This document shows, one piece after another, positions 1 to 8,767 of a stretch of DNA of 13,825 nt. Made by a program: the position numbers and the translations under genes. The notes under the pieces are model-generated. The model did not search any database. It saw nothing but the letters and a program-made list of their open reading frames with translations, and had not been told where the DNA came from. The first letter of the stretch is position 1, and every line of letters begins with the position of its first letter. The DNA is from Smittium mucronatum (lineage: Eukaryota > Kickxellomycota > Harpellomycetes > Harpellales > Legeriomycetaceae), in assembly GCA_001953115.1 (NCBI GenBank), contig LSSL01003523.1, forward strand, positions 1-13,825, written 5' to 3'.

Positions 1-200
1 CTGTTAGAAGTAGGCTCTGATTAGGAGATCAGTAGATTCAATGAACTATTGTTCGTTGACAAAGAGCTTAATTCATGACTGCACGTAACCTCAGTCATCC
101 AGCCTACTTGAAGCAATGCCAGGGGGGGTCTTTCGGTTGGTAGATTGAATCCTTTTCCCGTAGGTACGCAGCCGGTAGTCCGACAGAGGAGCTTATTGTA
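1..200 (+). repeat. Degenerate copy of an unknown, possibly coding repeat (left copy)
   Basis: This stretch is richer in G and C than the DNA that follows. Read on the + strand it aligns with the reverse complement of about 13556-13694. Matching islands are ctgttagaag against ttgttggaaa at the start, gcctacttgaagcaatgcc (93-120) against gcctccttgaaccaatgcc, and gtccgacagagga (177-189) against gagcgacagagggga. The left copy has extra bases around 122-158, including a run of seven G, and stops in every frame, so it codes for nothing now. It starts at the window edge and may extend further out. I do not recognise the family. It could be a fragment of a transposon protein gene or of a dispersed host gene family. 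Confidence 0.5.
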
Positions 201-518
201 GTTAGGATAATAGTATTTTCTATACGACTTTTTCTTTTTTTCATATTTTTTAGTATAGTTTTTAATGACGTTATCTTACAATAAAATTCCGTGATAAAAA
301 AAAAAAATTCTGATCCCCACTGCTCGAAAAACCTCCATATAAAAAAAAACCAAACGAAGACAATTTAGGATAAATGTTTAAATATCCACTATAAGTTTGA
401 TATTCACTATTTCTGATTCTGAAATTTGCATCTTTTTCTTACCCAGATATCATATTTTTTATGATTTTTTGCCTAAATTCAGTTTAATCTGTACTTTTAT
501 AATCACATTGCTTATTGG
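201..518. other. AT-rich spacer without recognisable gene
   Basis: AT-rich sequence with A and T homopolymer runs (for example around 295-307 and 342-349). No open frame of useful length, RNA gene or repeat is seen in it. Confidence 0.6.
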
Positions 519-526
519 ATTGATAC
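519..526. repeat. Left 8-bp target site duplication of the hAT-like element (attgatac)
   Basis: The octamer attgatac lies directly before the TAGGGCTAGG end and recurs exactly at 3044-3051 directly after the opposite end. An 8-bp duplication is the hallmark of hAT-superfamily insertion. Confidence 0.85.
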
Positions 527-534
527 TAGGGCTA

Positions 535-544
535 GGTGATTAAT
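535..544. repeat. Left 10-bp target site duplication of the Mutator-like element (ggtgattaat)
   Basis: The decamer ggtgattaat precedes the left inverted repeat and recurs exactly at 2545-2554 after the right one. Duplications of 9-11 bp are typical of Mutator-like elements. These bases were originally hAT subterminal sequence. Confidence 0.85.
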
Positions 545-875
545 GGTTAAATATTAAACCCAAGCCGTTTTATTTTTTCGTAAGCCCATTTATTTTTTTT
601 CAGGCCAATTTGGACAAATCCAAGCCAAATACATTAATTCCCATTCAAATTCCAAGCTATTTGTTTATTAAATCCAAGCTGTTTCTCTCTATGATTTTTT
701 TTAAATTTTTTATTGGATGGTAAAAATCAAATTTGGTGAGTATACTCAATTTGGATTATTTTTTATGTAATTCACGTCTATATAGACAGAAAAGCAACAG
801 TGCTAATTATGCCATAGTTTTGAGTTAGTAGTATCAATAAATTAAGCGTAAAGATATTGCAATAAATTTTTTTGA
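545..875 (+). repeat. Left terminal inverted repeat of the Mutator-like element
   Basis: It matches the reverse complement of 2214-2544 along its whole length, with about 20 differences by hand count (roughly 94 percent identity) and almost no length change. Similarity fades after the T-run ending near 875. Confidence 0.9.
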
Positions 876-2213
876 GCGTATAGAAGTATCGAATAATATC
901 TAGACCAAAAAAAGGTTATCTAATAAAAACAATTATTTACACAATTGGTTTTAGCCTTATTTTACCTCCATATAAAGATTATATTTTCTATAGTGTTGCT
1001 AATAATGACAAGAAACTCGGAAATAGTATTTAGAATTTGAGATCATACAATAGACAAACAATATTTTAACAACGAAAATCTCATAAATAGTGAAAAGCGG
1101 CTCCAAATCAAATCAACTGTCATATGATAGGAAATATTGATTATATATTTTTGTTGAGTACTTGTAGCTATGCATCTCATTTCCTGCTTTTTACCAGAGT
1201 TTTAAACGAAATAAGAATAAATTTCAAAAAATAATTATTATGCCCACCTAAAGTGTTCATTTGGTTGTCAATTAAGTAAAAGTACAAAGAAGAATTGACA
1301 CAAATTTACCTAGTTTAGACCCGGAAATTAACAATAGTTTATATCTGAAATTTATACTAACTTGTATCATGCTATTTAAATTCTTTTAAAAAGAGACTAA
1401 AAATTAAGCGGGTAAGAATGAATTCAATCAATAAGTTTGGTGTGAAAAAGCACCTTTTCAAATGTCTATGTTTAATTGTATGGTTCTCTTTTTTGTCACA
1501 TAATAATCTAATATAACTCTTAATCCACGAATTAATAAAGTTTTTAAAGTATTTTAGCATTTGATATACAATTTTTTTTTACTTTTTTTTACTCAAAAAA
1601 AAATGGCTGCAAAGTGTATTCAAACTGCGGAGATATTCTATTTGCGATTTGATAAACCCACACTTTAGTCAAGTTCCCTTCTAAAATTTATGTCATAACT
1701 CCATCACTTACACCTTTTTAATTAATTATTTTTTATATGTCTCTTCAAAAAATGAATATTGTTGTAAGATCTAAATGTTACAGCATTCTCTCAGCTTTAA
1801 CTTTAATCTGAAGTTAAAAAGATGTTTAATATGAAAAAAAAATTAGGAGGGTTTTCATTAAAGGGTAATATTCAAACAAAAAACTACATATATATTGGAT
1901 TTAAAATCAGCATCATCATCTCATTTTCAAAATAAAACTATTCAAAATCTTATAATTAATTATCTAGTCAATTTTATTTCATATTATAGAATCTAATGAT
2001 GGAAATTTTTATCCTCAAACTGAACAATTTAAGCTTTAATTCCATCAAATAGGCCAGATGAGACATTTATAAAAGTGTATTTAAATATGTTTAATGTATA
2101 TATTTATATAATAACCTTAAAGTTTTTATGTTTTTGAATTGGGTTTTAAAGTTTGAATTTTAAATGTAAAAGCTATTATTTTATTGCGTTTAATCCTAAA
2201 AACTACTACATAT
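876..2213. other. Interior of the Mutator-like element, no coding content seen
   Basis: AT-rich filler between the two inverted repeats. A 62-codon frame on the minus strand at 1372-1560 looks like chance: its composition is dominated by lysine, phenylalanine, leucine and isoleucine, as expected from AT-rich DNA, and it shows no motif. Confidence 0.6.
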
Positions 2214-2544
2214 TCAAAAAAAGCTATTGCAATATCTTTACGCTTAGTTTATTGATACTACTAACTCAAAACTATGGCATAATTAGCACTGTTGTTTTTT
2301 TGTCTATATAGACGTGAATTACATACAAAATAATCCCAATTGAGGATACTTACCAAATTTGATTTTTACCATCCAATAAAATATTTTAAAAAAATCATCG
2401 AGAAAAACAGCTTGGATTTAATAAATAAATAGCCTGGAATTTGAATGAGAATTAATGTATTTGGCTTGGATTTGTCCAAATTAGCCTGGAAAAAAATAAA
2501 TGGGCTTACGAAAAAATAAAACGGCTTGGGTTTAATACTTAACC
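2214..2544 (-). repeat. Right terminal inverted repeat of the Mutator-like element
   Basis: Inverted partner of 545-875. The shared segments include the stretches around tctatatagacgtgaattac and ttaatgtatttggcttggat. Most of the roughly 20 differences from the left arm are transitions. Confidence 0.9.
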
Positions 2545-2554
2545 GGTGATTAAT
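2545..2554. repeat. Right 10-bp target site duplication of the Mutator-like element
   Basis: Exact copy of ggtgattaat at 535-544. It is followed by cggttttaggg, the continuation of the interrupted hAT-like element. Confidence 0.85.
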
Positions 2555-3043
2555 CGGTTTTAGGGATTGGAAGATTAACGATTAAAGTTTAACAAAATTT
2601 ATTCAATTAATCGATTAATCTATTAAACTGTTTTGGCAATATTGATTTTTATTGAATAATAATATAGGTACTTTTGCACTAATTTTTCCTAAATGGGATA
2701 ATTTTCAAAATTTATACTCCTTTTATTGTTTTATTATTGGTTAAAATATAAATGAGTTCCATTTGGGGATAAAAATAAAAAAATATTCCCACGAATTTAG
2801 GAATTTTTCTCTTTATGGTTATTTACAAAATACAGCCAGCCACAGCTATGTTTTTGGAACTCAAATTTTGCAAGATCCAATAATTTTATTCATCTTATTT
2901 TGATAATATTTTTAATCCAGAAAGTACGCGACTTTTTACTAGAAAGATTTCTTACCCAAAAGACCTTCCAATAAAACGATTAATCGATTAACAAAAAAAA
3001 ATAATTCGATTAATCGACTAATATAATAAAACTCCGAGCCCTA
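2555..3043. repeat. Remainder of the hAT-like element with gattaatcg subterminal motifs
   Basis: This is the body and right end of the interrupted hAT-like element. Clusters of gattaatcg-like and cgattaat-like motifs occur at about 2573-2630 and 2974-3022, while the middle (about 2635-2960) is featureless AT-rich DNA. The right tip is GAGCCCTA at 3036-3043. No transposase frame is present. Confidence 0.7.
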
Positions 3044-3051
3044 ATTGATAC
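3044..3051. repeat. Right 8-bp target site duplication of the hAT-like element
   Basis: Exact copy of attgatac at 519-526, directly after the terminal CCCTA. Confidence 0.85.
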
Positions 3052-5031
3052 AGAGTAACCCAAAACTTTCTTTTACCTTTCAATGAGTATTTCCCTATAG
3101 GTCTTATTTTTATTATTATCAAATATGAAATATATAAAATAAAATAAAATATGTATTGTCATTTGATAATAATATACTTTAAACCTAAAAAGAATTATTT
3201 CTGAATATTAATCGAAGTTTCCAAAAAAAAAGAGAAGGAAAAATTATCGAAATCAAACCAAAGAGAAGGGATAAGTTCTGTAAATAGTATAATATATTTA
3301 TTACAATTATGATTTTATCGGAACATATATATATCATCAACAGAAAATTTTATTATGACTAGAGATTATTTTTTACAGATATTTTTTATCACGCTCAAAT
3401 TTATTTTTAAAAGGGGTTTAAGCTATGTATTTTAAATCAAATTAATTATATTTCTTACAAGTTGTATCAGTTATTAATATCATTCAAGCTAGTAACATAC
3501 ATGAAGTTTAAAATAAATAAATTAGTTGAATAACATTAACAGATTTTTAAGATGAGTTAATAATAATGATTTCCCATCATTAATTGTTAAATTAAATTAT
3601 AAGTTAATGACTGTTTGCGTATGAAAAAGTATAAAATGAAAAATGAACTTATAAAAAGCTGTGAAATAAATAACATAAATTTACATTTTCAATGCCTCCA
3701 TTTTATAATTTTAAATTATAAATTTTGGTTATTTAAATAAATACAAATTAAATTGTTAAGGTTATAATGATCTTAATAAAATTATAAAAAATGGATAGTT
3801 TACTCGATTTAGGGAGTTTTTTTCATATATCTAGTACTTCAAACCTATATAAAAATTTTGAGGGGTAAAATTTCCAAAAAGCTGTCGGCCATCTGAAGTC
3901 TAAATTGCAAGACTTTGAAAATTTAATATATATAATTCATAAAATTTTAAAAAATCAAAAATTTATGGATTATTTCTAACTATTAAATAATTCTATGTTA
4001 ACCTTTGTGTAGAATCAATTAGGAATAAGTAAAAAAAAGTGAATGTATGTTAATGTATGTAAACAGGGCTGGAATTAATTTTTGGATTGAGAAAATTAAA
4101 ATTTCTAAACATGGCTTTTATAAGAAAATATTGTGTTTTTTTAATAAACTTGAACTCAGAGTTTAATGCACTTTAGACTTTTTAAAATTGATTTTTGATG
4201 ATTTTTTAGACTAAAAAACTCCAAAATAAAGTTTTTTTAAACTAATTTAAATTTTAATATATTTAAATTTTTTAAAAATTGTTAGATTAAATTAGAAAAT
4301 CTCTTTTTTCTAGAGAGAGATTTTAAATTTCTGGAAAAAAAAATCCAAAAAATCCAAAAAATAAAATCAGGAAATTTATGTTAATTTTGAAGTAAGAAGT
4401 ACATTTAAAATAAAAATAAATATAGTAAAATAATCTAAAATTTTATTCATTTTAATTTTTAACCGTATTTTTCTATTCATTTGCTACTATTCAAGTTTCA
4501 CTTCAGTAATTATTACAATTAAAATGTAAATTTAAGCATTAATTGATCATTCCAGTCAGAAATTAGGTGAATTCAAAATTTACCTCGTAAGTTTTTATTA
4601 AAGAGAGGGCAGTGAAAAAATATAATAATATTATGATTTGACTAAATTAAATTTATGAACCAAATTTTAAAAAAAAAAGATAAAATAGCTCTTTATTTTA
4701 AGTTTTTTTCTTTATTTTATTTCATTGGGGTTTTTATATTAAGTGATATCATCTTTTGTTGGATAATACTACTGAACTTACAAAAACAATAAAATTATGT
4801 ACTTAATTTAAATGAGCAACTAAAATCCTCATATATAATACTGAAAGCCCGTATTATGATATCATTATCATCTATTATTATGCAAAGCTGCAATACCTGC
4901 TATAAATATTTTTAATTTAAAAGGGCATTATATTGTTCATTAAATTTTATTTTTCAAAAAAAAAAAAAAAACATGGAAAAATAAGGTACAAGTTAGGTAC
5001 TAATAGTCAAGACCAGGATAATTAGCTGACT
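3052..5031. other. AT-rich spacer with no recognisable gene
   Basis: About 2 kb of AT-rich sequence with no substantial open frame on either strand and no RNA gene that I can see. It contains a 14-bp hairpin at 3111-3174 (listed separately), a smaller 9-bp inverted repeat at 4296-4304 and 4316-4324, and a 16-base A run just before 4974. A cagggctgg motif near 4065 resembles a hAT tip, but no partner end was found. Confidence 0.55.
3111..3174. repeat. Perfect 14-bp hairpin with 36-base loop
   Basis: tattattatcaaat at 3111-3124 is the exact reverse complement of atttgataataata at 3161-3174. The pairing does not extend outward or inward. It could be a remnant of a very small inverted-repeat element or a chance palindrome in AT-rich DNA. 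No target duplication is seen. Confidence 0.5.
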
Positions 5032-5700
5032 GATATTGTCAAATAACTTCTTAGTGAAAAGTTACCAAATTCAGAACCGGCAGATACTTACATGAAAACT
5101 AGAATACTGATCATAGATTTAGCAGTATATACAGAGCTTCTCGTAGTTCTACCTTCCATCAAATAATATTTCTTCCGTACTCGGCTAAAATAAGTAGAAA
5201 GGAAAGAGGCCATTCACTATTGTCCTAGAAGCAGTATTATCAATTACCAGACACCGCCGCTAAACGGTTCAAACCCAGCGCTGTAAAAAAAAAAAAACGA
5301 TTAAGTTCTGCAAGAAATCCAAAAATATCTTGTTCAAGTCATAAGGCCTATAGATTACTATGCGCACAGGAGAATCCAATAAAATCCGTTAATATCCACC
5401 GAATATTCACAAATTTTGTTCGCCGATACCATTTGAGTGATCCTATCTGATATTGCGGCCATGTTCACAAGGAACAGGCCGTATAATCAGAAAAAGACAT
5501 TAAGCCTCCTGTAAAACAAGTCAAGTTAGTATAGTTAAAAAAAAAACACTTATGGAAGAGGAAAAAACGGGATTCCTGATTTCAAAAAAGAAACCAGAGA
5601 AGCGATCCCGAATCCTCAAGCTCTTTTGCTGAAGCCAGCAGTAAGGTGCACGGAACTTACCATCGGCAAATTTTCTCAAGATCAAGCATCAAAAGCCGCA
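5032..5700 (+). pseudogene. DIRS gag-like region, broken by at least eight stops
   Basis: One frame beginning at 5032 can be read through about 5500 despite many in-frame stops. It passes DTYMKTRIL (about 5083), VERKEAIHYCPRSS (about 5194), INYQTPPLN (about 5239) and RPIDYYAHRRIQ (about 5345). A later piece at 5552-5620 reads MEEEKTGFLISKKK followed by a basic tail. Another frame at about 5612-5675 gives a serine-rich stretch and then SKVHGTYHRQIF. This order, a PPLN-like motif, an RPIDYY-like helix and then a basic, low-complexity tail, matches my recollection of the first protein of fungal DIRS elements, which packages the RNA. The start is not defined because the 5' end is degraded. Confidence 0.65.
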
Positions 5701-5739
5701 ACCACGACCCTATCAGCTAAAAAACTTGCCTATCAAAAA

Positions 5740-6780
5740 AATTTTCGCTGGAGGAGACGGGATCAAGAAAGGTGGTCTCAGTAGACCACTAGGTTGGGTC
5801 CCCATTAGAGGGCCACCTCGCGATGTTCCGTTCAGCGTGGGAAAAACTGAAGTACAGCAATTGGGCCCTCAATGCCTTTGGAAAGAGGTTTCAGATCCAA
5901 TCCAGTAAATTATAACCGAATACAGTGTAGGCGTCTTAAAAGCTTTCAAGTCTTTTTGTAGAAAACTTCCGAGAATCCATGCTCCACAAAAATACTTAAA
6001 AGGTTCAAAGACTCATCCGCTCCTTGAACCAGTTCATATGGGGCCACCGCCGATGAAAAATCAACCGGGGACACATAAGAGAAAGATGGAAGCAAAATCC
6101 CATGCATTCCAGCCAGAAGAATCGCGTCTCTGCTCTCGAATAACGCGATATTGTAGGTCAAAACAGGGGATCCCTAATTCACCAGCAGTCTATTCGTCAT
6201 ACCAAAGAATGCGGTGGAACTCAGATCTGTCTTAGATCTGATGAAACTGAAATAACACGGGGAACAGAAAAATTTCAATATGGAATCATTTGCCTCAAAT
6301 TGCCGTCTTATCCGCAAATTTTTTTTTTTGACTATTCTCGATCTGATTGATGCGTTTATGAGTATCCTCATTCACAAATTCTGTAAGAAGTACCTCTGAT
6401 TTTATTGAAATAGAAGTACTTAAAAATTCAGAGTACTCACATTGGTAATTTTACTCAACCCGCACACCTTCACCAAAATTCTCAGACCGATATTGGATTA
6501 GGTGGAGGTATGTGAAATACGAATCTTTGAGTATAAATACGACCTCCTGATCATAGAAAAAACGAAAAAAGTGTGCCAAGCAGCACGTATTAATAAATTA
6601 CAAGTCGGTGTAACTAGGATACAAAAACAAGATGGAAAAGTCCATAACTACTCCATCTCAATAGATATCTCGCCTGGAAATGATAATCGATTCAAGCAAT
6701 ATGAGGCTAAAGATTTCTCATCAAATTCAAGAGACCTCTGGCGGAATATTAAAGATTCTTAGGGCTGGGAAAAAATCTTT
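5740..6780 (+). pseudogene. DIRS reverse transcriptase domain, inactivated
   Basis: The entry segment reads NWALNAFGKRFQIQ (about 5858-5900). A fingers motif LFVIPKN starts at 6190 and continues to RSVLDLMKLK, corresponding to the family pattern of IPKK then RPVLDLRKLN. The first catalytic block LDLIDAF lies at 6337-6357 and keeps both aspartates. Next come KKYL and HTFTKILRPILD. The polymerase signature that should read YLDD is YKYD at 6532-6543, so its first aspartate is lost. In-frame stops occur at 6397, 6406, 6421 and 6499. The clean stretch 6502-6762 covers the palm and what follows, and segments in other frames (SLRGFLSFTGKV near 6775-6810) lead into the RNase H. The result cannot polymerise DNA. 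Confidence 0.78.
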
Positions 6781-7430
6781 GAGAGGTTTTTGAGCTTCAC
6801 GGGAAAGGTTTAAGAGATTTCGATAGCGCTGCTTCTTGTACTTCTCATTTTCGGTTGCTTGCTATAACTGAAGAACTGCAGTCTAGCAAAGTCTAAATAA
6901 TTGAAATTGACATTGGCAGCTATTCAGAACAAATAGGTTATCCAGAACCTGTTTTTCTGAGTTAAAAAATTTAAATATTGGAACGAGCTGACTTTACTTC
7001 CAGATAATTTGGAAAATGAAATATTCACTGATTTCGGCGATACTAATTGGGGGATAGTTGCGTGCGCCCATTTCTACTTAGGTTGCTAGGGTCCCTCAGA
7101 AGCGTTAATTTGTATAAATAAAAATGAGCAATTGTAAATTTTATACGTTCTTTGTCTCTCAGAAGTTGCGAGTATCATGATTCAAGCGCAATCCGATAAT
7201 AAAACAGCACTCTCATACATGAAGATTTTTTTTGGAATTACCTCGCTCAAATCGCTAGAAATTTCCGAGAAAATCTGGGAAAACTTTCTGGTGACAAAAA
7301 AACGCGCTCATTTGACTAATGTACCTTCCATAATAAATATGGCAATGTATCGAGAAGAATTACTTCACAAAAAGAATGGTTATTGTGAAAACAGGCATTT
7401 TCGGAGACAGTGAAGCTCTACAGCACGCAC
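6781..7430 (+). pseudogene. DIRS RNase H domain, frameshifted
   Basis: RNase H removes the RNA strand during reverse transcription. The frame from 6979 gives WNELTLLPDNLENEIFTDFGDTNWGIVAC, where FTD followed by GW-type residues is the first catalytic block (Asp codon at 7030-7032). After a disrupted stretch, 7177-7413 gives the block QSDNKTALSY (Asp at 7195-7197), then SLEISEKIWENF and VPSIINMA, corresponding to the family's QSDNTTA, IW and HIPG-N-AD blocks. The last part, where a further AD-SR motif is expected, reads MYREELLHKK. Two catalytic aspartates survive, but stops and frame changes between 7066 and 7177 break the domain. Confidence 0.75.
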
Positions 7431-7755
7431 AATGTAGACCTTTTTGCATCTAAGAAAAACAAGAATGTATAAAATCACTACAGCTTATTTTCCGAAAATA
7501 AATTGTCAGGTGAAAACTCCTTGAAATCCAAGTGGTCATACTGGGAGAACCCATACTGTTACCTCCTTGGAATCTTATATCCAGAATAATTAAGAAGATC
7601 CGTAGGGAACTTCTAACATTGAATTTGGTGGTACCAATGTGGAGAACTAAGATATGGTTCCCAGAAATAAAGATATTATCTATATCCCAACATCTACTAC
7701 TAAAAACGAAAGCTGTATTTCCAGATCCGAAAAGCAGAAATTTCTGTTACTGAAC
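7431..7755 (+). pseudogene. DIRS polyprotein linker between RNase H and recombinase
   Basis: Pieces in several frames follow the pattern seen after the RNase H in DIRS and related elements: NVDLFASKKNK at 7431-7463, WSYWENPYC near 7533, then LPPWNLISRIIKKIRREL from 7559, LVVPMW and a W-FPEIK motif near 7653. NVDLFA, PPW-LI and the VP-W block are recurrent in this position in the family. No catalytic activity is known to me for this part. The frame changes at least twice here. Confidence 0.65.
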
Positions 7756-8767
7756 AACAAGAACTGGTGCATTATGGAATTTATAATCAGCGGAGTAGCC
7801 TCAAAATGCAAGGTTTGTCTGATACAGCCATTAAAATTGTATTTTCAAAAAGAAGAGAAATCAAAAGTGGATCCAAGTACCATTATTCGAAACAGCACTT
7901 TCTAGATTGACACCCAAACAAAAAAGAATCGGAAGATATCTAAGACAACCACTAAGTAAATTATCGTAGCATTTTTTTATGAAAAGAAAACTCAGATTCA
8001 ACAAGATCAGATCTTATAAGTAATAAATTCTAAACTTAGTTTCAGATTCAAAATCGACGGAAAACTCATCTTTCATAAATCATTTCTTGAAAGCTATAGA
8101 CTAAACAGAGATAAAAAAATTCTACAGTACAGAAATAAAAATATATATACTAATTTCAAAGTTAAAAAAAATGGGCGAAACTAACAAACTCTATATATCA
8201 ATGTTCAAAAAAAATGATGCTGGATACTAGCGCTATGTGTATTCTTACGCTTTAGATATATATATATAAATAATTCAAGAACTACAAATAGTAATAGAGC
8301 GCTTAATTTGGTGATTATTTCTCCCAAGGAAAAGCGAATAGGCCAAAAAATTGAACAGAATTGTGAAATAAATAGACACTTGAACCCCTTTTTATGTCCA
8401 GTAATAGCATATACCACTTAAAAGAATAAGGCGGCGAAGGAATGATGTCCCACTATACATTCTAAAAACAAGTAAATTATGGTCAACAGGTTGTTTTAAA
8501 AAAAAAAAGTTCCACAAAAAGCAGATATCCGTTGACAGTATAACTAGAAACATATTAAATATGTTGGGATTAATATTAAGACCAGAAAAAACCCCGATAC
8601 TTAAAGCTCAAGCAATCGTGGCAGCTCCTAAGTTAATCGATAAAGTACCTGCAGATAACATAGTATCGAATGCGTTTTTATCTAATTTTAATATGTTAGA
8701 TACCTATTAAAGATTGGATAATAGTACCAATTCAAAAAAGACTGAAGCATTATTAACTCTGAATTAA
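7756..8767 (+). pseudogene. DIRS tyrosine recombinase, inactivated
   Basis: This enzyme would insert the circular DNA copy without duplicating the target. The N-terminal core-binding part survives as SKYHYSKQHFLD near 7872-7910 followed by a charged helix. In the catalytic part, SAMCILTL at 8229-8252 sits where the family has an AHR-type motif, so the first catalytic arginine appears to be cysteine (tgt at 8238-8240). PFLCPVIAYTT (about 8386-8418) matches the LCPV block. The C-terminal part is open from 8522 to 8707: SITRNILNMLG, then PILKAQA where the His-x-x-Arg box should be, then NMLDTY, whose tyrosine at 8705-8707 fits the nucleophile position. A stop follows at 8708-8710, then 18 more codons to the probable original stop at 8765-8767. 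Confidence 0.72.

Larger units (their letters stand above)
545..2544. mobile_element. Non-autonomous Mutator-like (MULE) transposon, 2,000 bp
   Basis: The element starts GGTTAA and ends TTAACC. It has long terminal inverted repeats of about 331 bp and a perfect 10-bp target duplication, a combination that fits the Mutator superfamily. The interior (876-2213) has no frame longer than about 60 codons and nothing resembling a MULE transposase, so this is a non-autonomous or internally deleted copy. It inserted 8 bp from the left tip of a hAT-like element, which separates that tip from the rest. The superfamily call rests on structure only. Other classes with long inverted repeats and 9-10-bp duplications cannot be fully excluded. 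Confidence 0.8.
527..3043. mobile_element. Non-autonomous hAT-like element, interrupted by a Mutator-like element
   Basis: The left end reads TAGGGCTAGG and the right end, reverse-complemented, TAGGGCTCGG, so the terminal inverted repeats are short and imperfect. Both tips are flanked by the perfect octamer attgatac. TAGGGCT or CAGGGCT ends with 8-bp duplications are typical of the hAT superfamily. Both inner flanks carry many copies of a gattaatcg-type motif in both orientations (2548-2630 and 2974-3022), which resembles the subterminal repeats that hAT transposases bind. After subtracting the 2,000-bp inserted element and its 10-bp duplication, the original element is 507 bp. It has no transposase frame, so it depended on a transposase made elsewhere. 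Confidence 0.8.
5032..8767 (+). mobile_element. Decayed DIRS-type retrotransposon
   Basis: Across about 3.7 kb the + strand keeps, in order, a gag-like region, a reverse transcriptase, an RNase H, a linker typical of DIRS polyproteins and a tyrosine recombinase ending at a stop at 8765-8767. DIRS elements use a tyrosine recombinase in place of a DDE integrase, lack ordinary long terminal repeats and leave no target duplication. This copy has many stops and several frameshifts, including changes at catalytic positions, so it is dead. Its base composition is visibly less AT-rich than its flanks, which supports a separate origin. The left terminal repeat was not identified. The family assignment is from conserved motifs read by eye. 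Confidence 0.8.

Noticed and set aside
1372..1560. 62-codon open frame on the minus strand inside the Mutator-like element
   Set aside because: Its composition is that of translated AT-rich DNA, it has no motif, and it does not resemble any part of a MULE transposase.
4064..4085. cagggctggaatt as a second hAT-like tip
   Set aside because: No complementary tip with an 8-bp duplication was found nearby, so a single short motif is not enough.
4880..5031. Left inverted terminal repeat of the DIRS element near cattatattgttcattaaat
   Set aside because: Its similarity to the motif at 8853-8866 is short, gapped and no better than expected in AT-rich sequence.
5946..6161. 71-codon open frame on the minus strand
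   Set aside because: It lies antisense to the DIRS reverse transcriptase entry region and is a shadow of that pseudogene.
6038..6235. 65-codon open frame on the plus strand
   Set aside because: Recognisable DIRS motifs in this stretch are in another frame (LFVIPKN from 6190), so this frame is a shadow or a frameshifted reading of the same gene.
6174..6371. 65-codon open frame on the minus strand
   Set aside because: It is antisense to the LFVIPKN and LDLIDAF motifs of the reverse transcriptase, which explain the sequence better.
6397..6501. Reassigned stop codons (TGA or TAG read as tryptophan) in place of decay
   Set aside because: Stops also replace arginine, tyrosine and other residues, frames shift repeatedly and catalytic residues are lost, so this is a pseudogene and not an alternative code.
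8257..8270. atatatatata microsatellite
   Set aside because: Too short to be notable in DNA of this composition.
8205..8417. 70-codon open frame on the minus strand with a hydrophobic stretch
   Set aside because: It is antisense to the recombinase blocks SAMCILTL and LCPV; the hydrophobic run is a by-product of AT-rich DNA.
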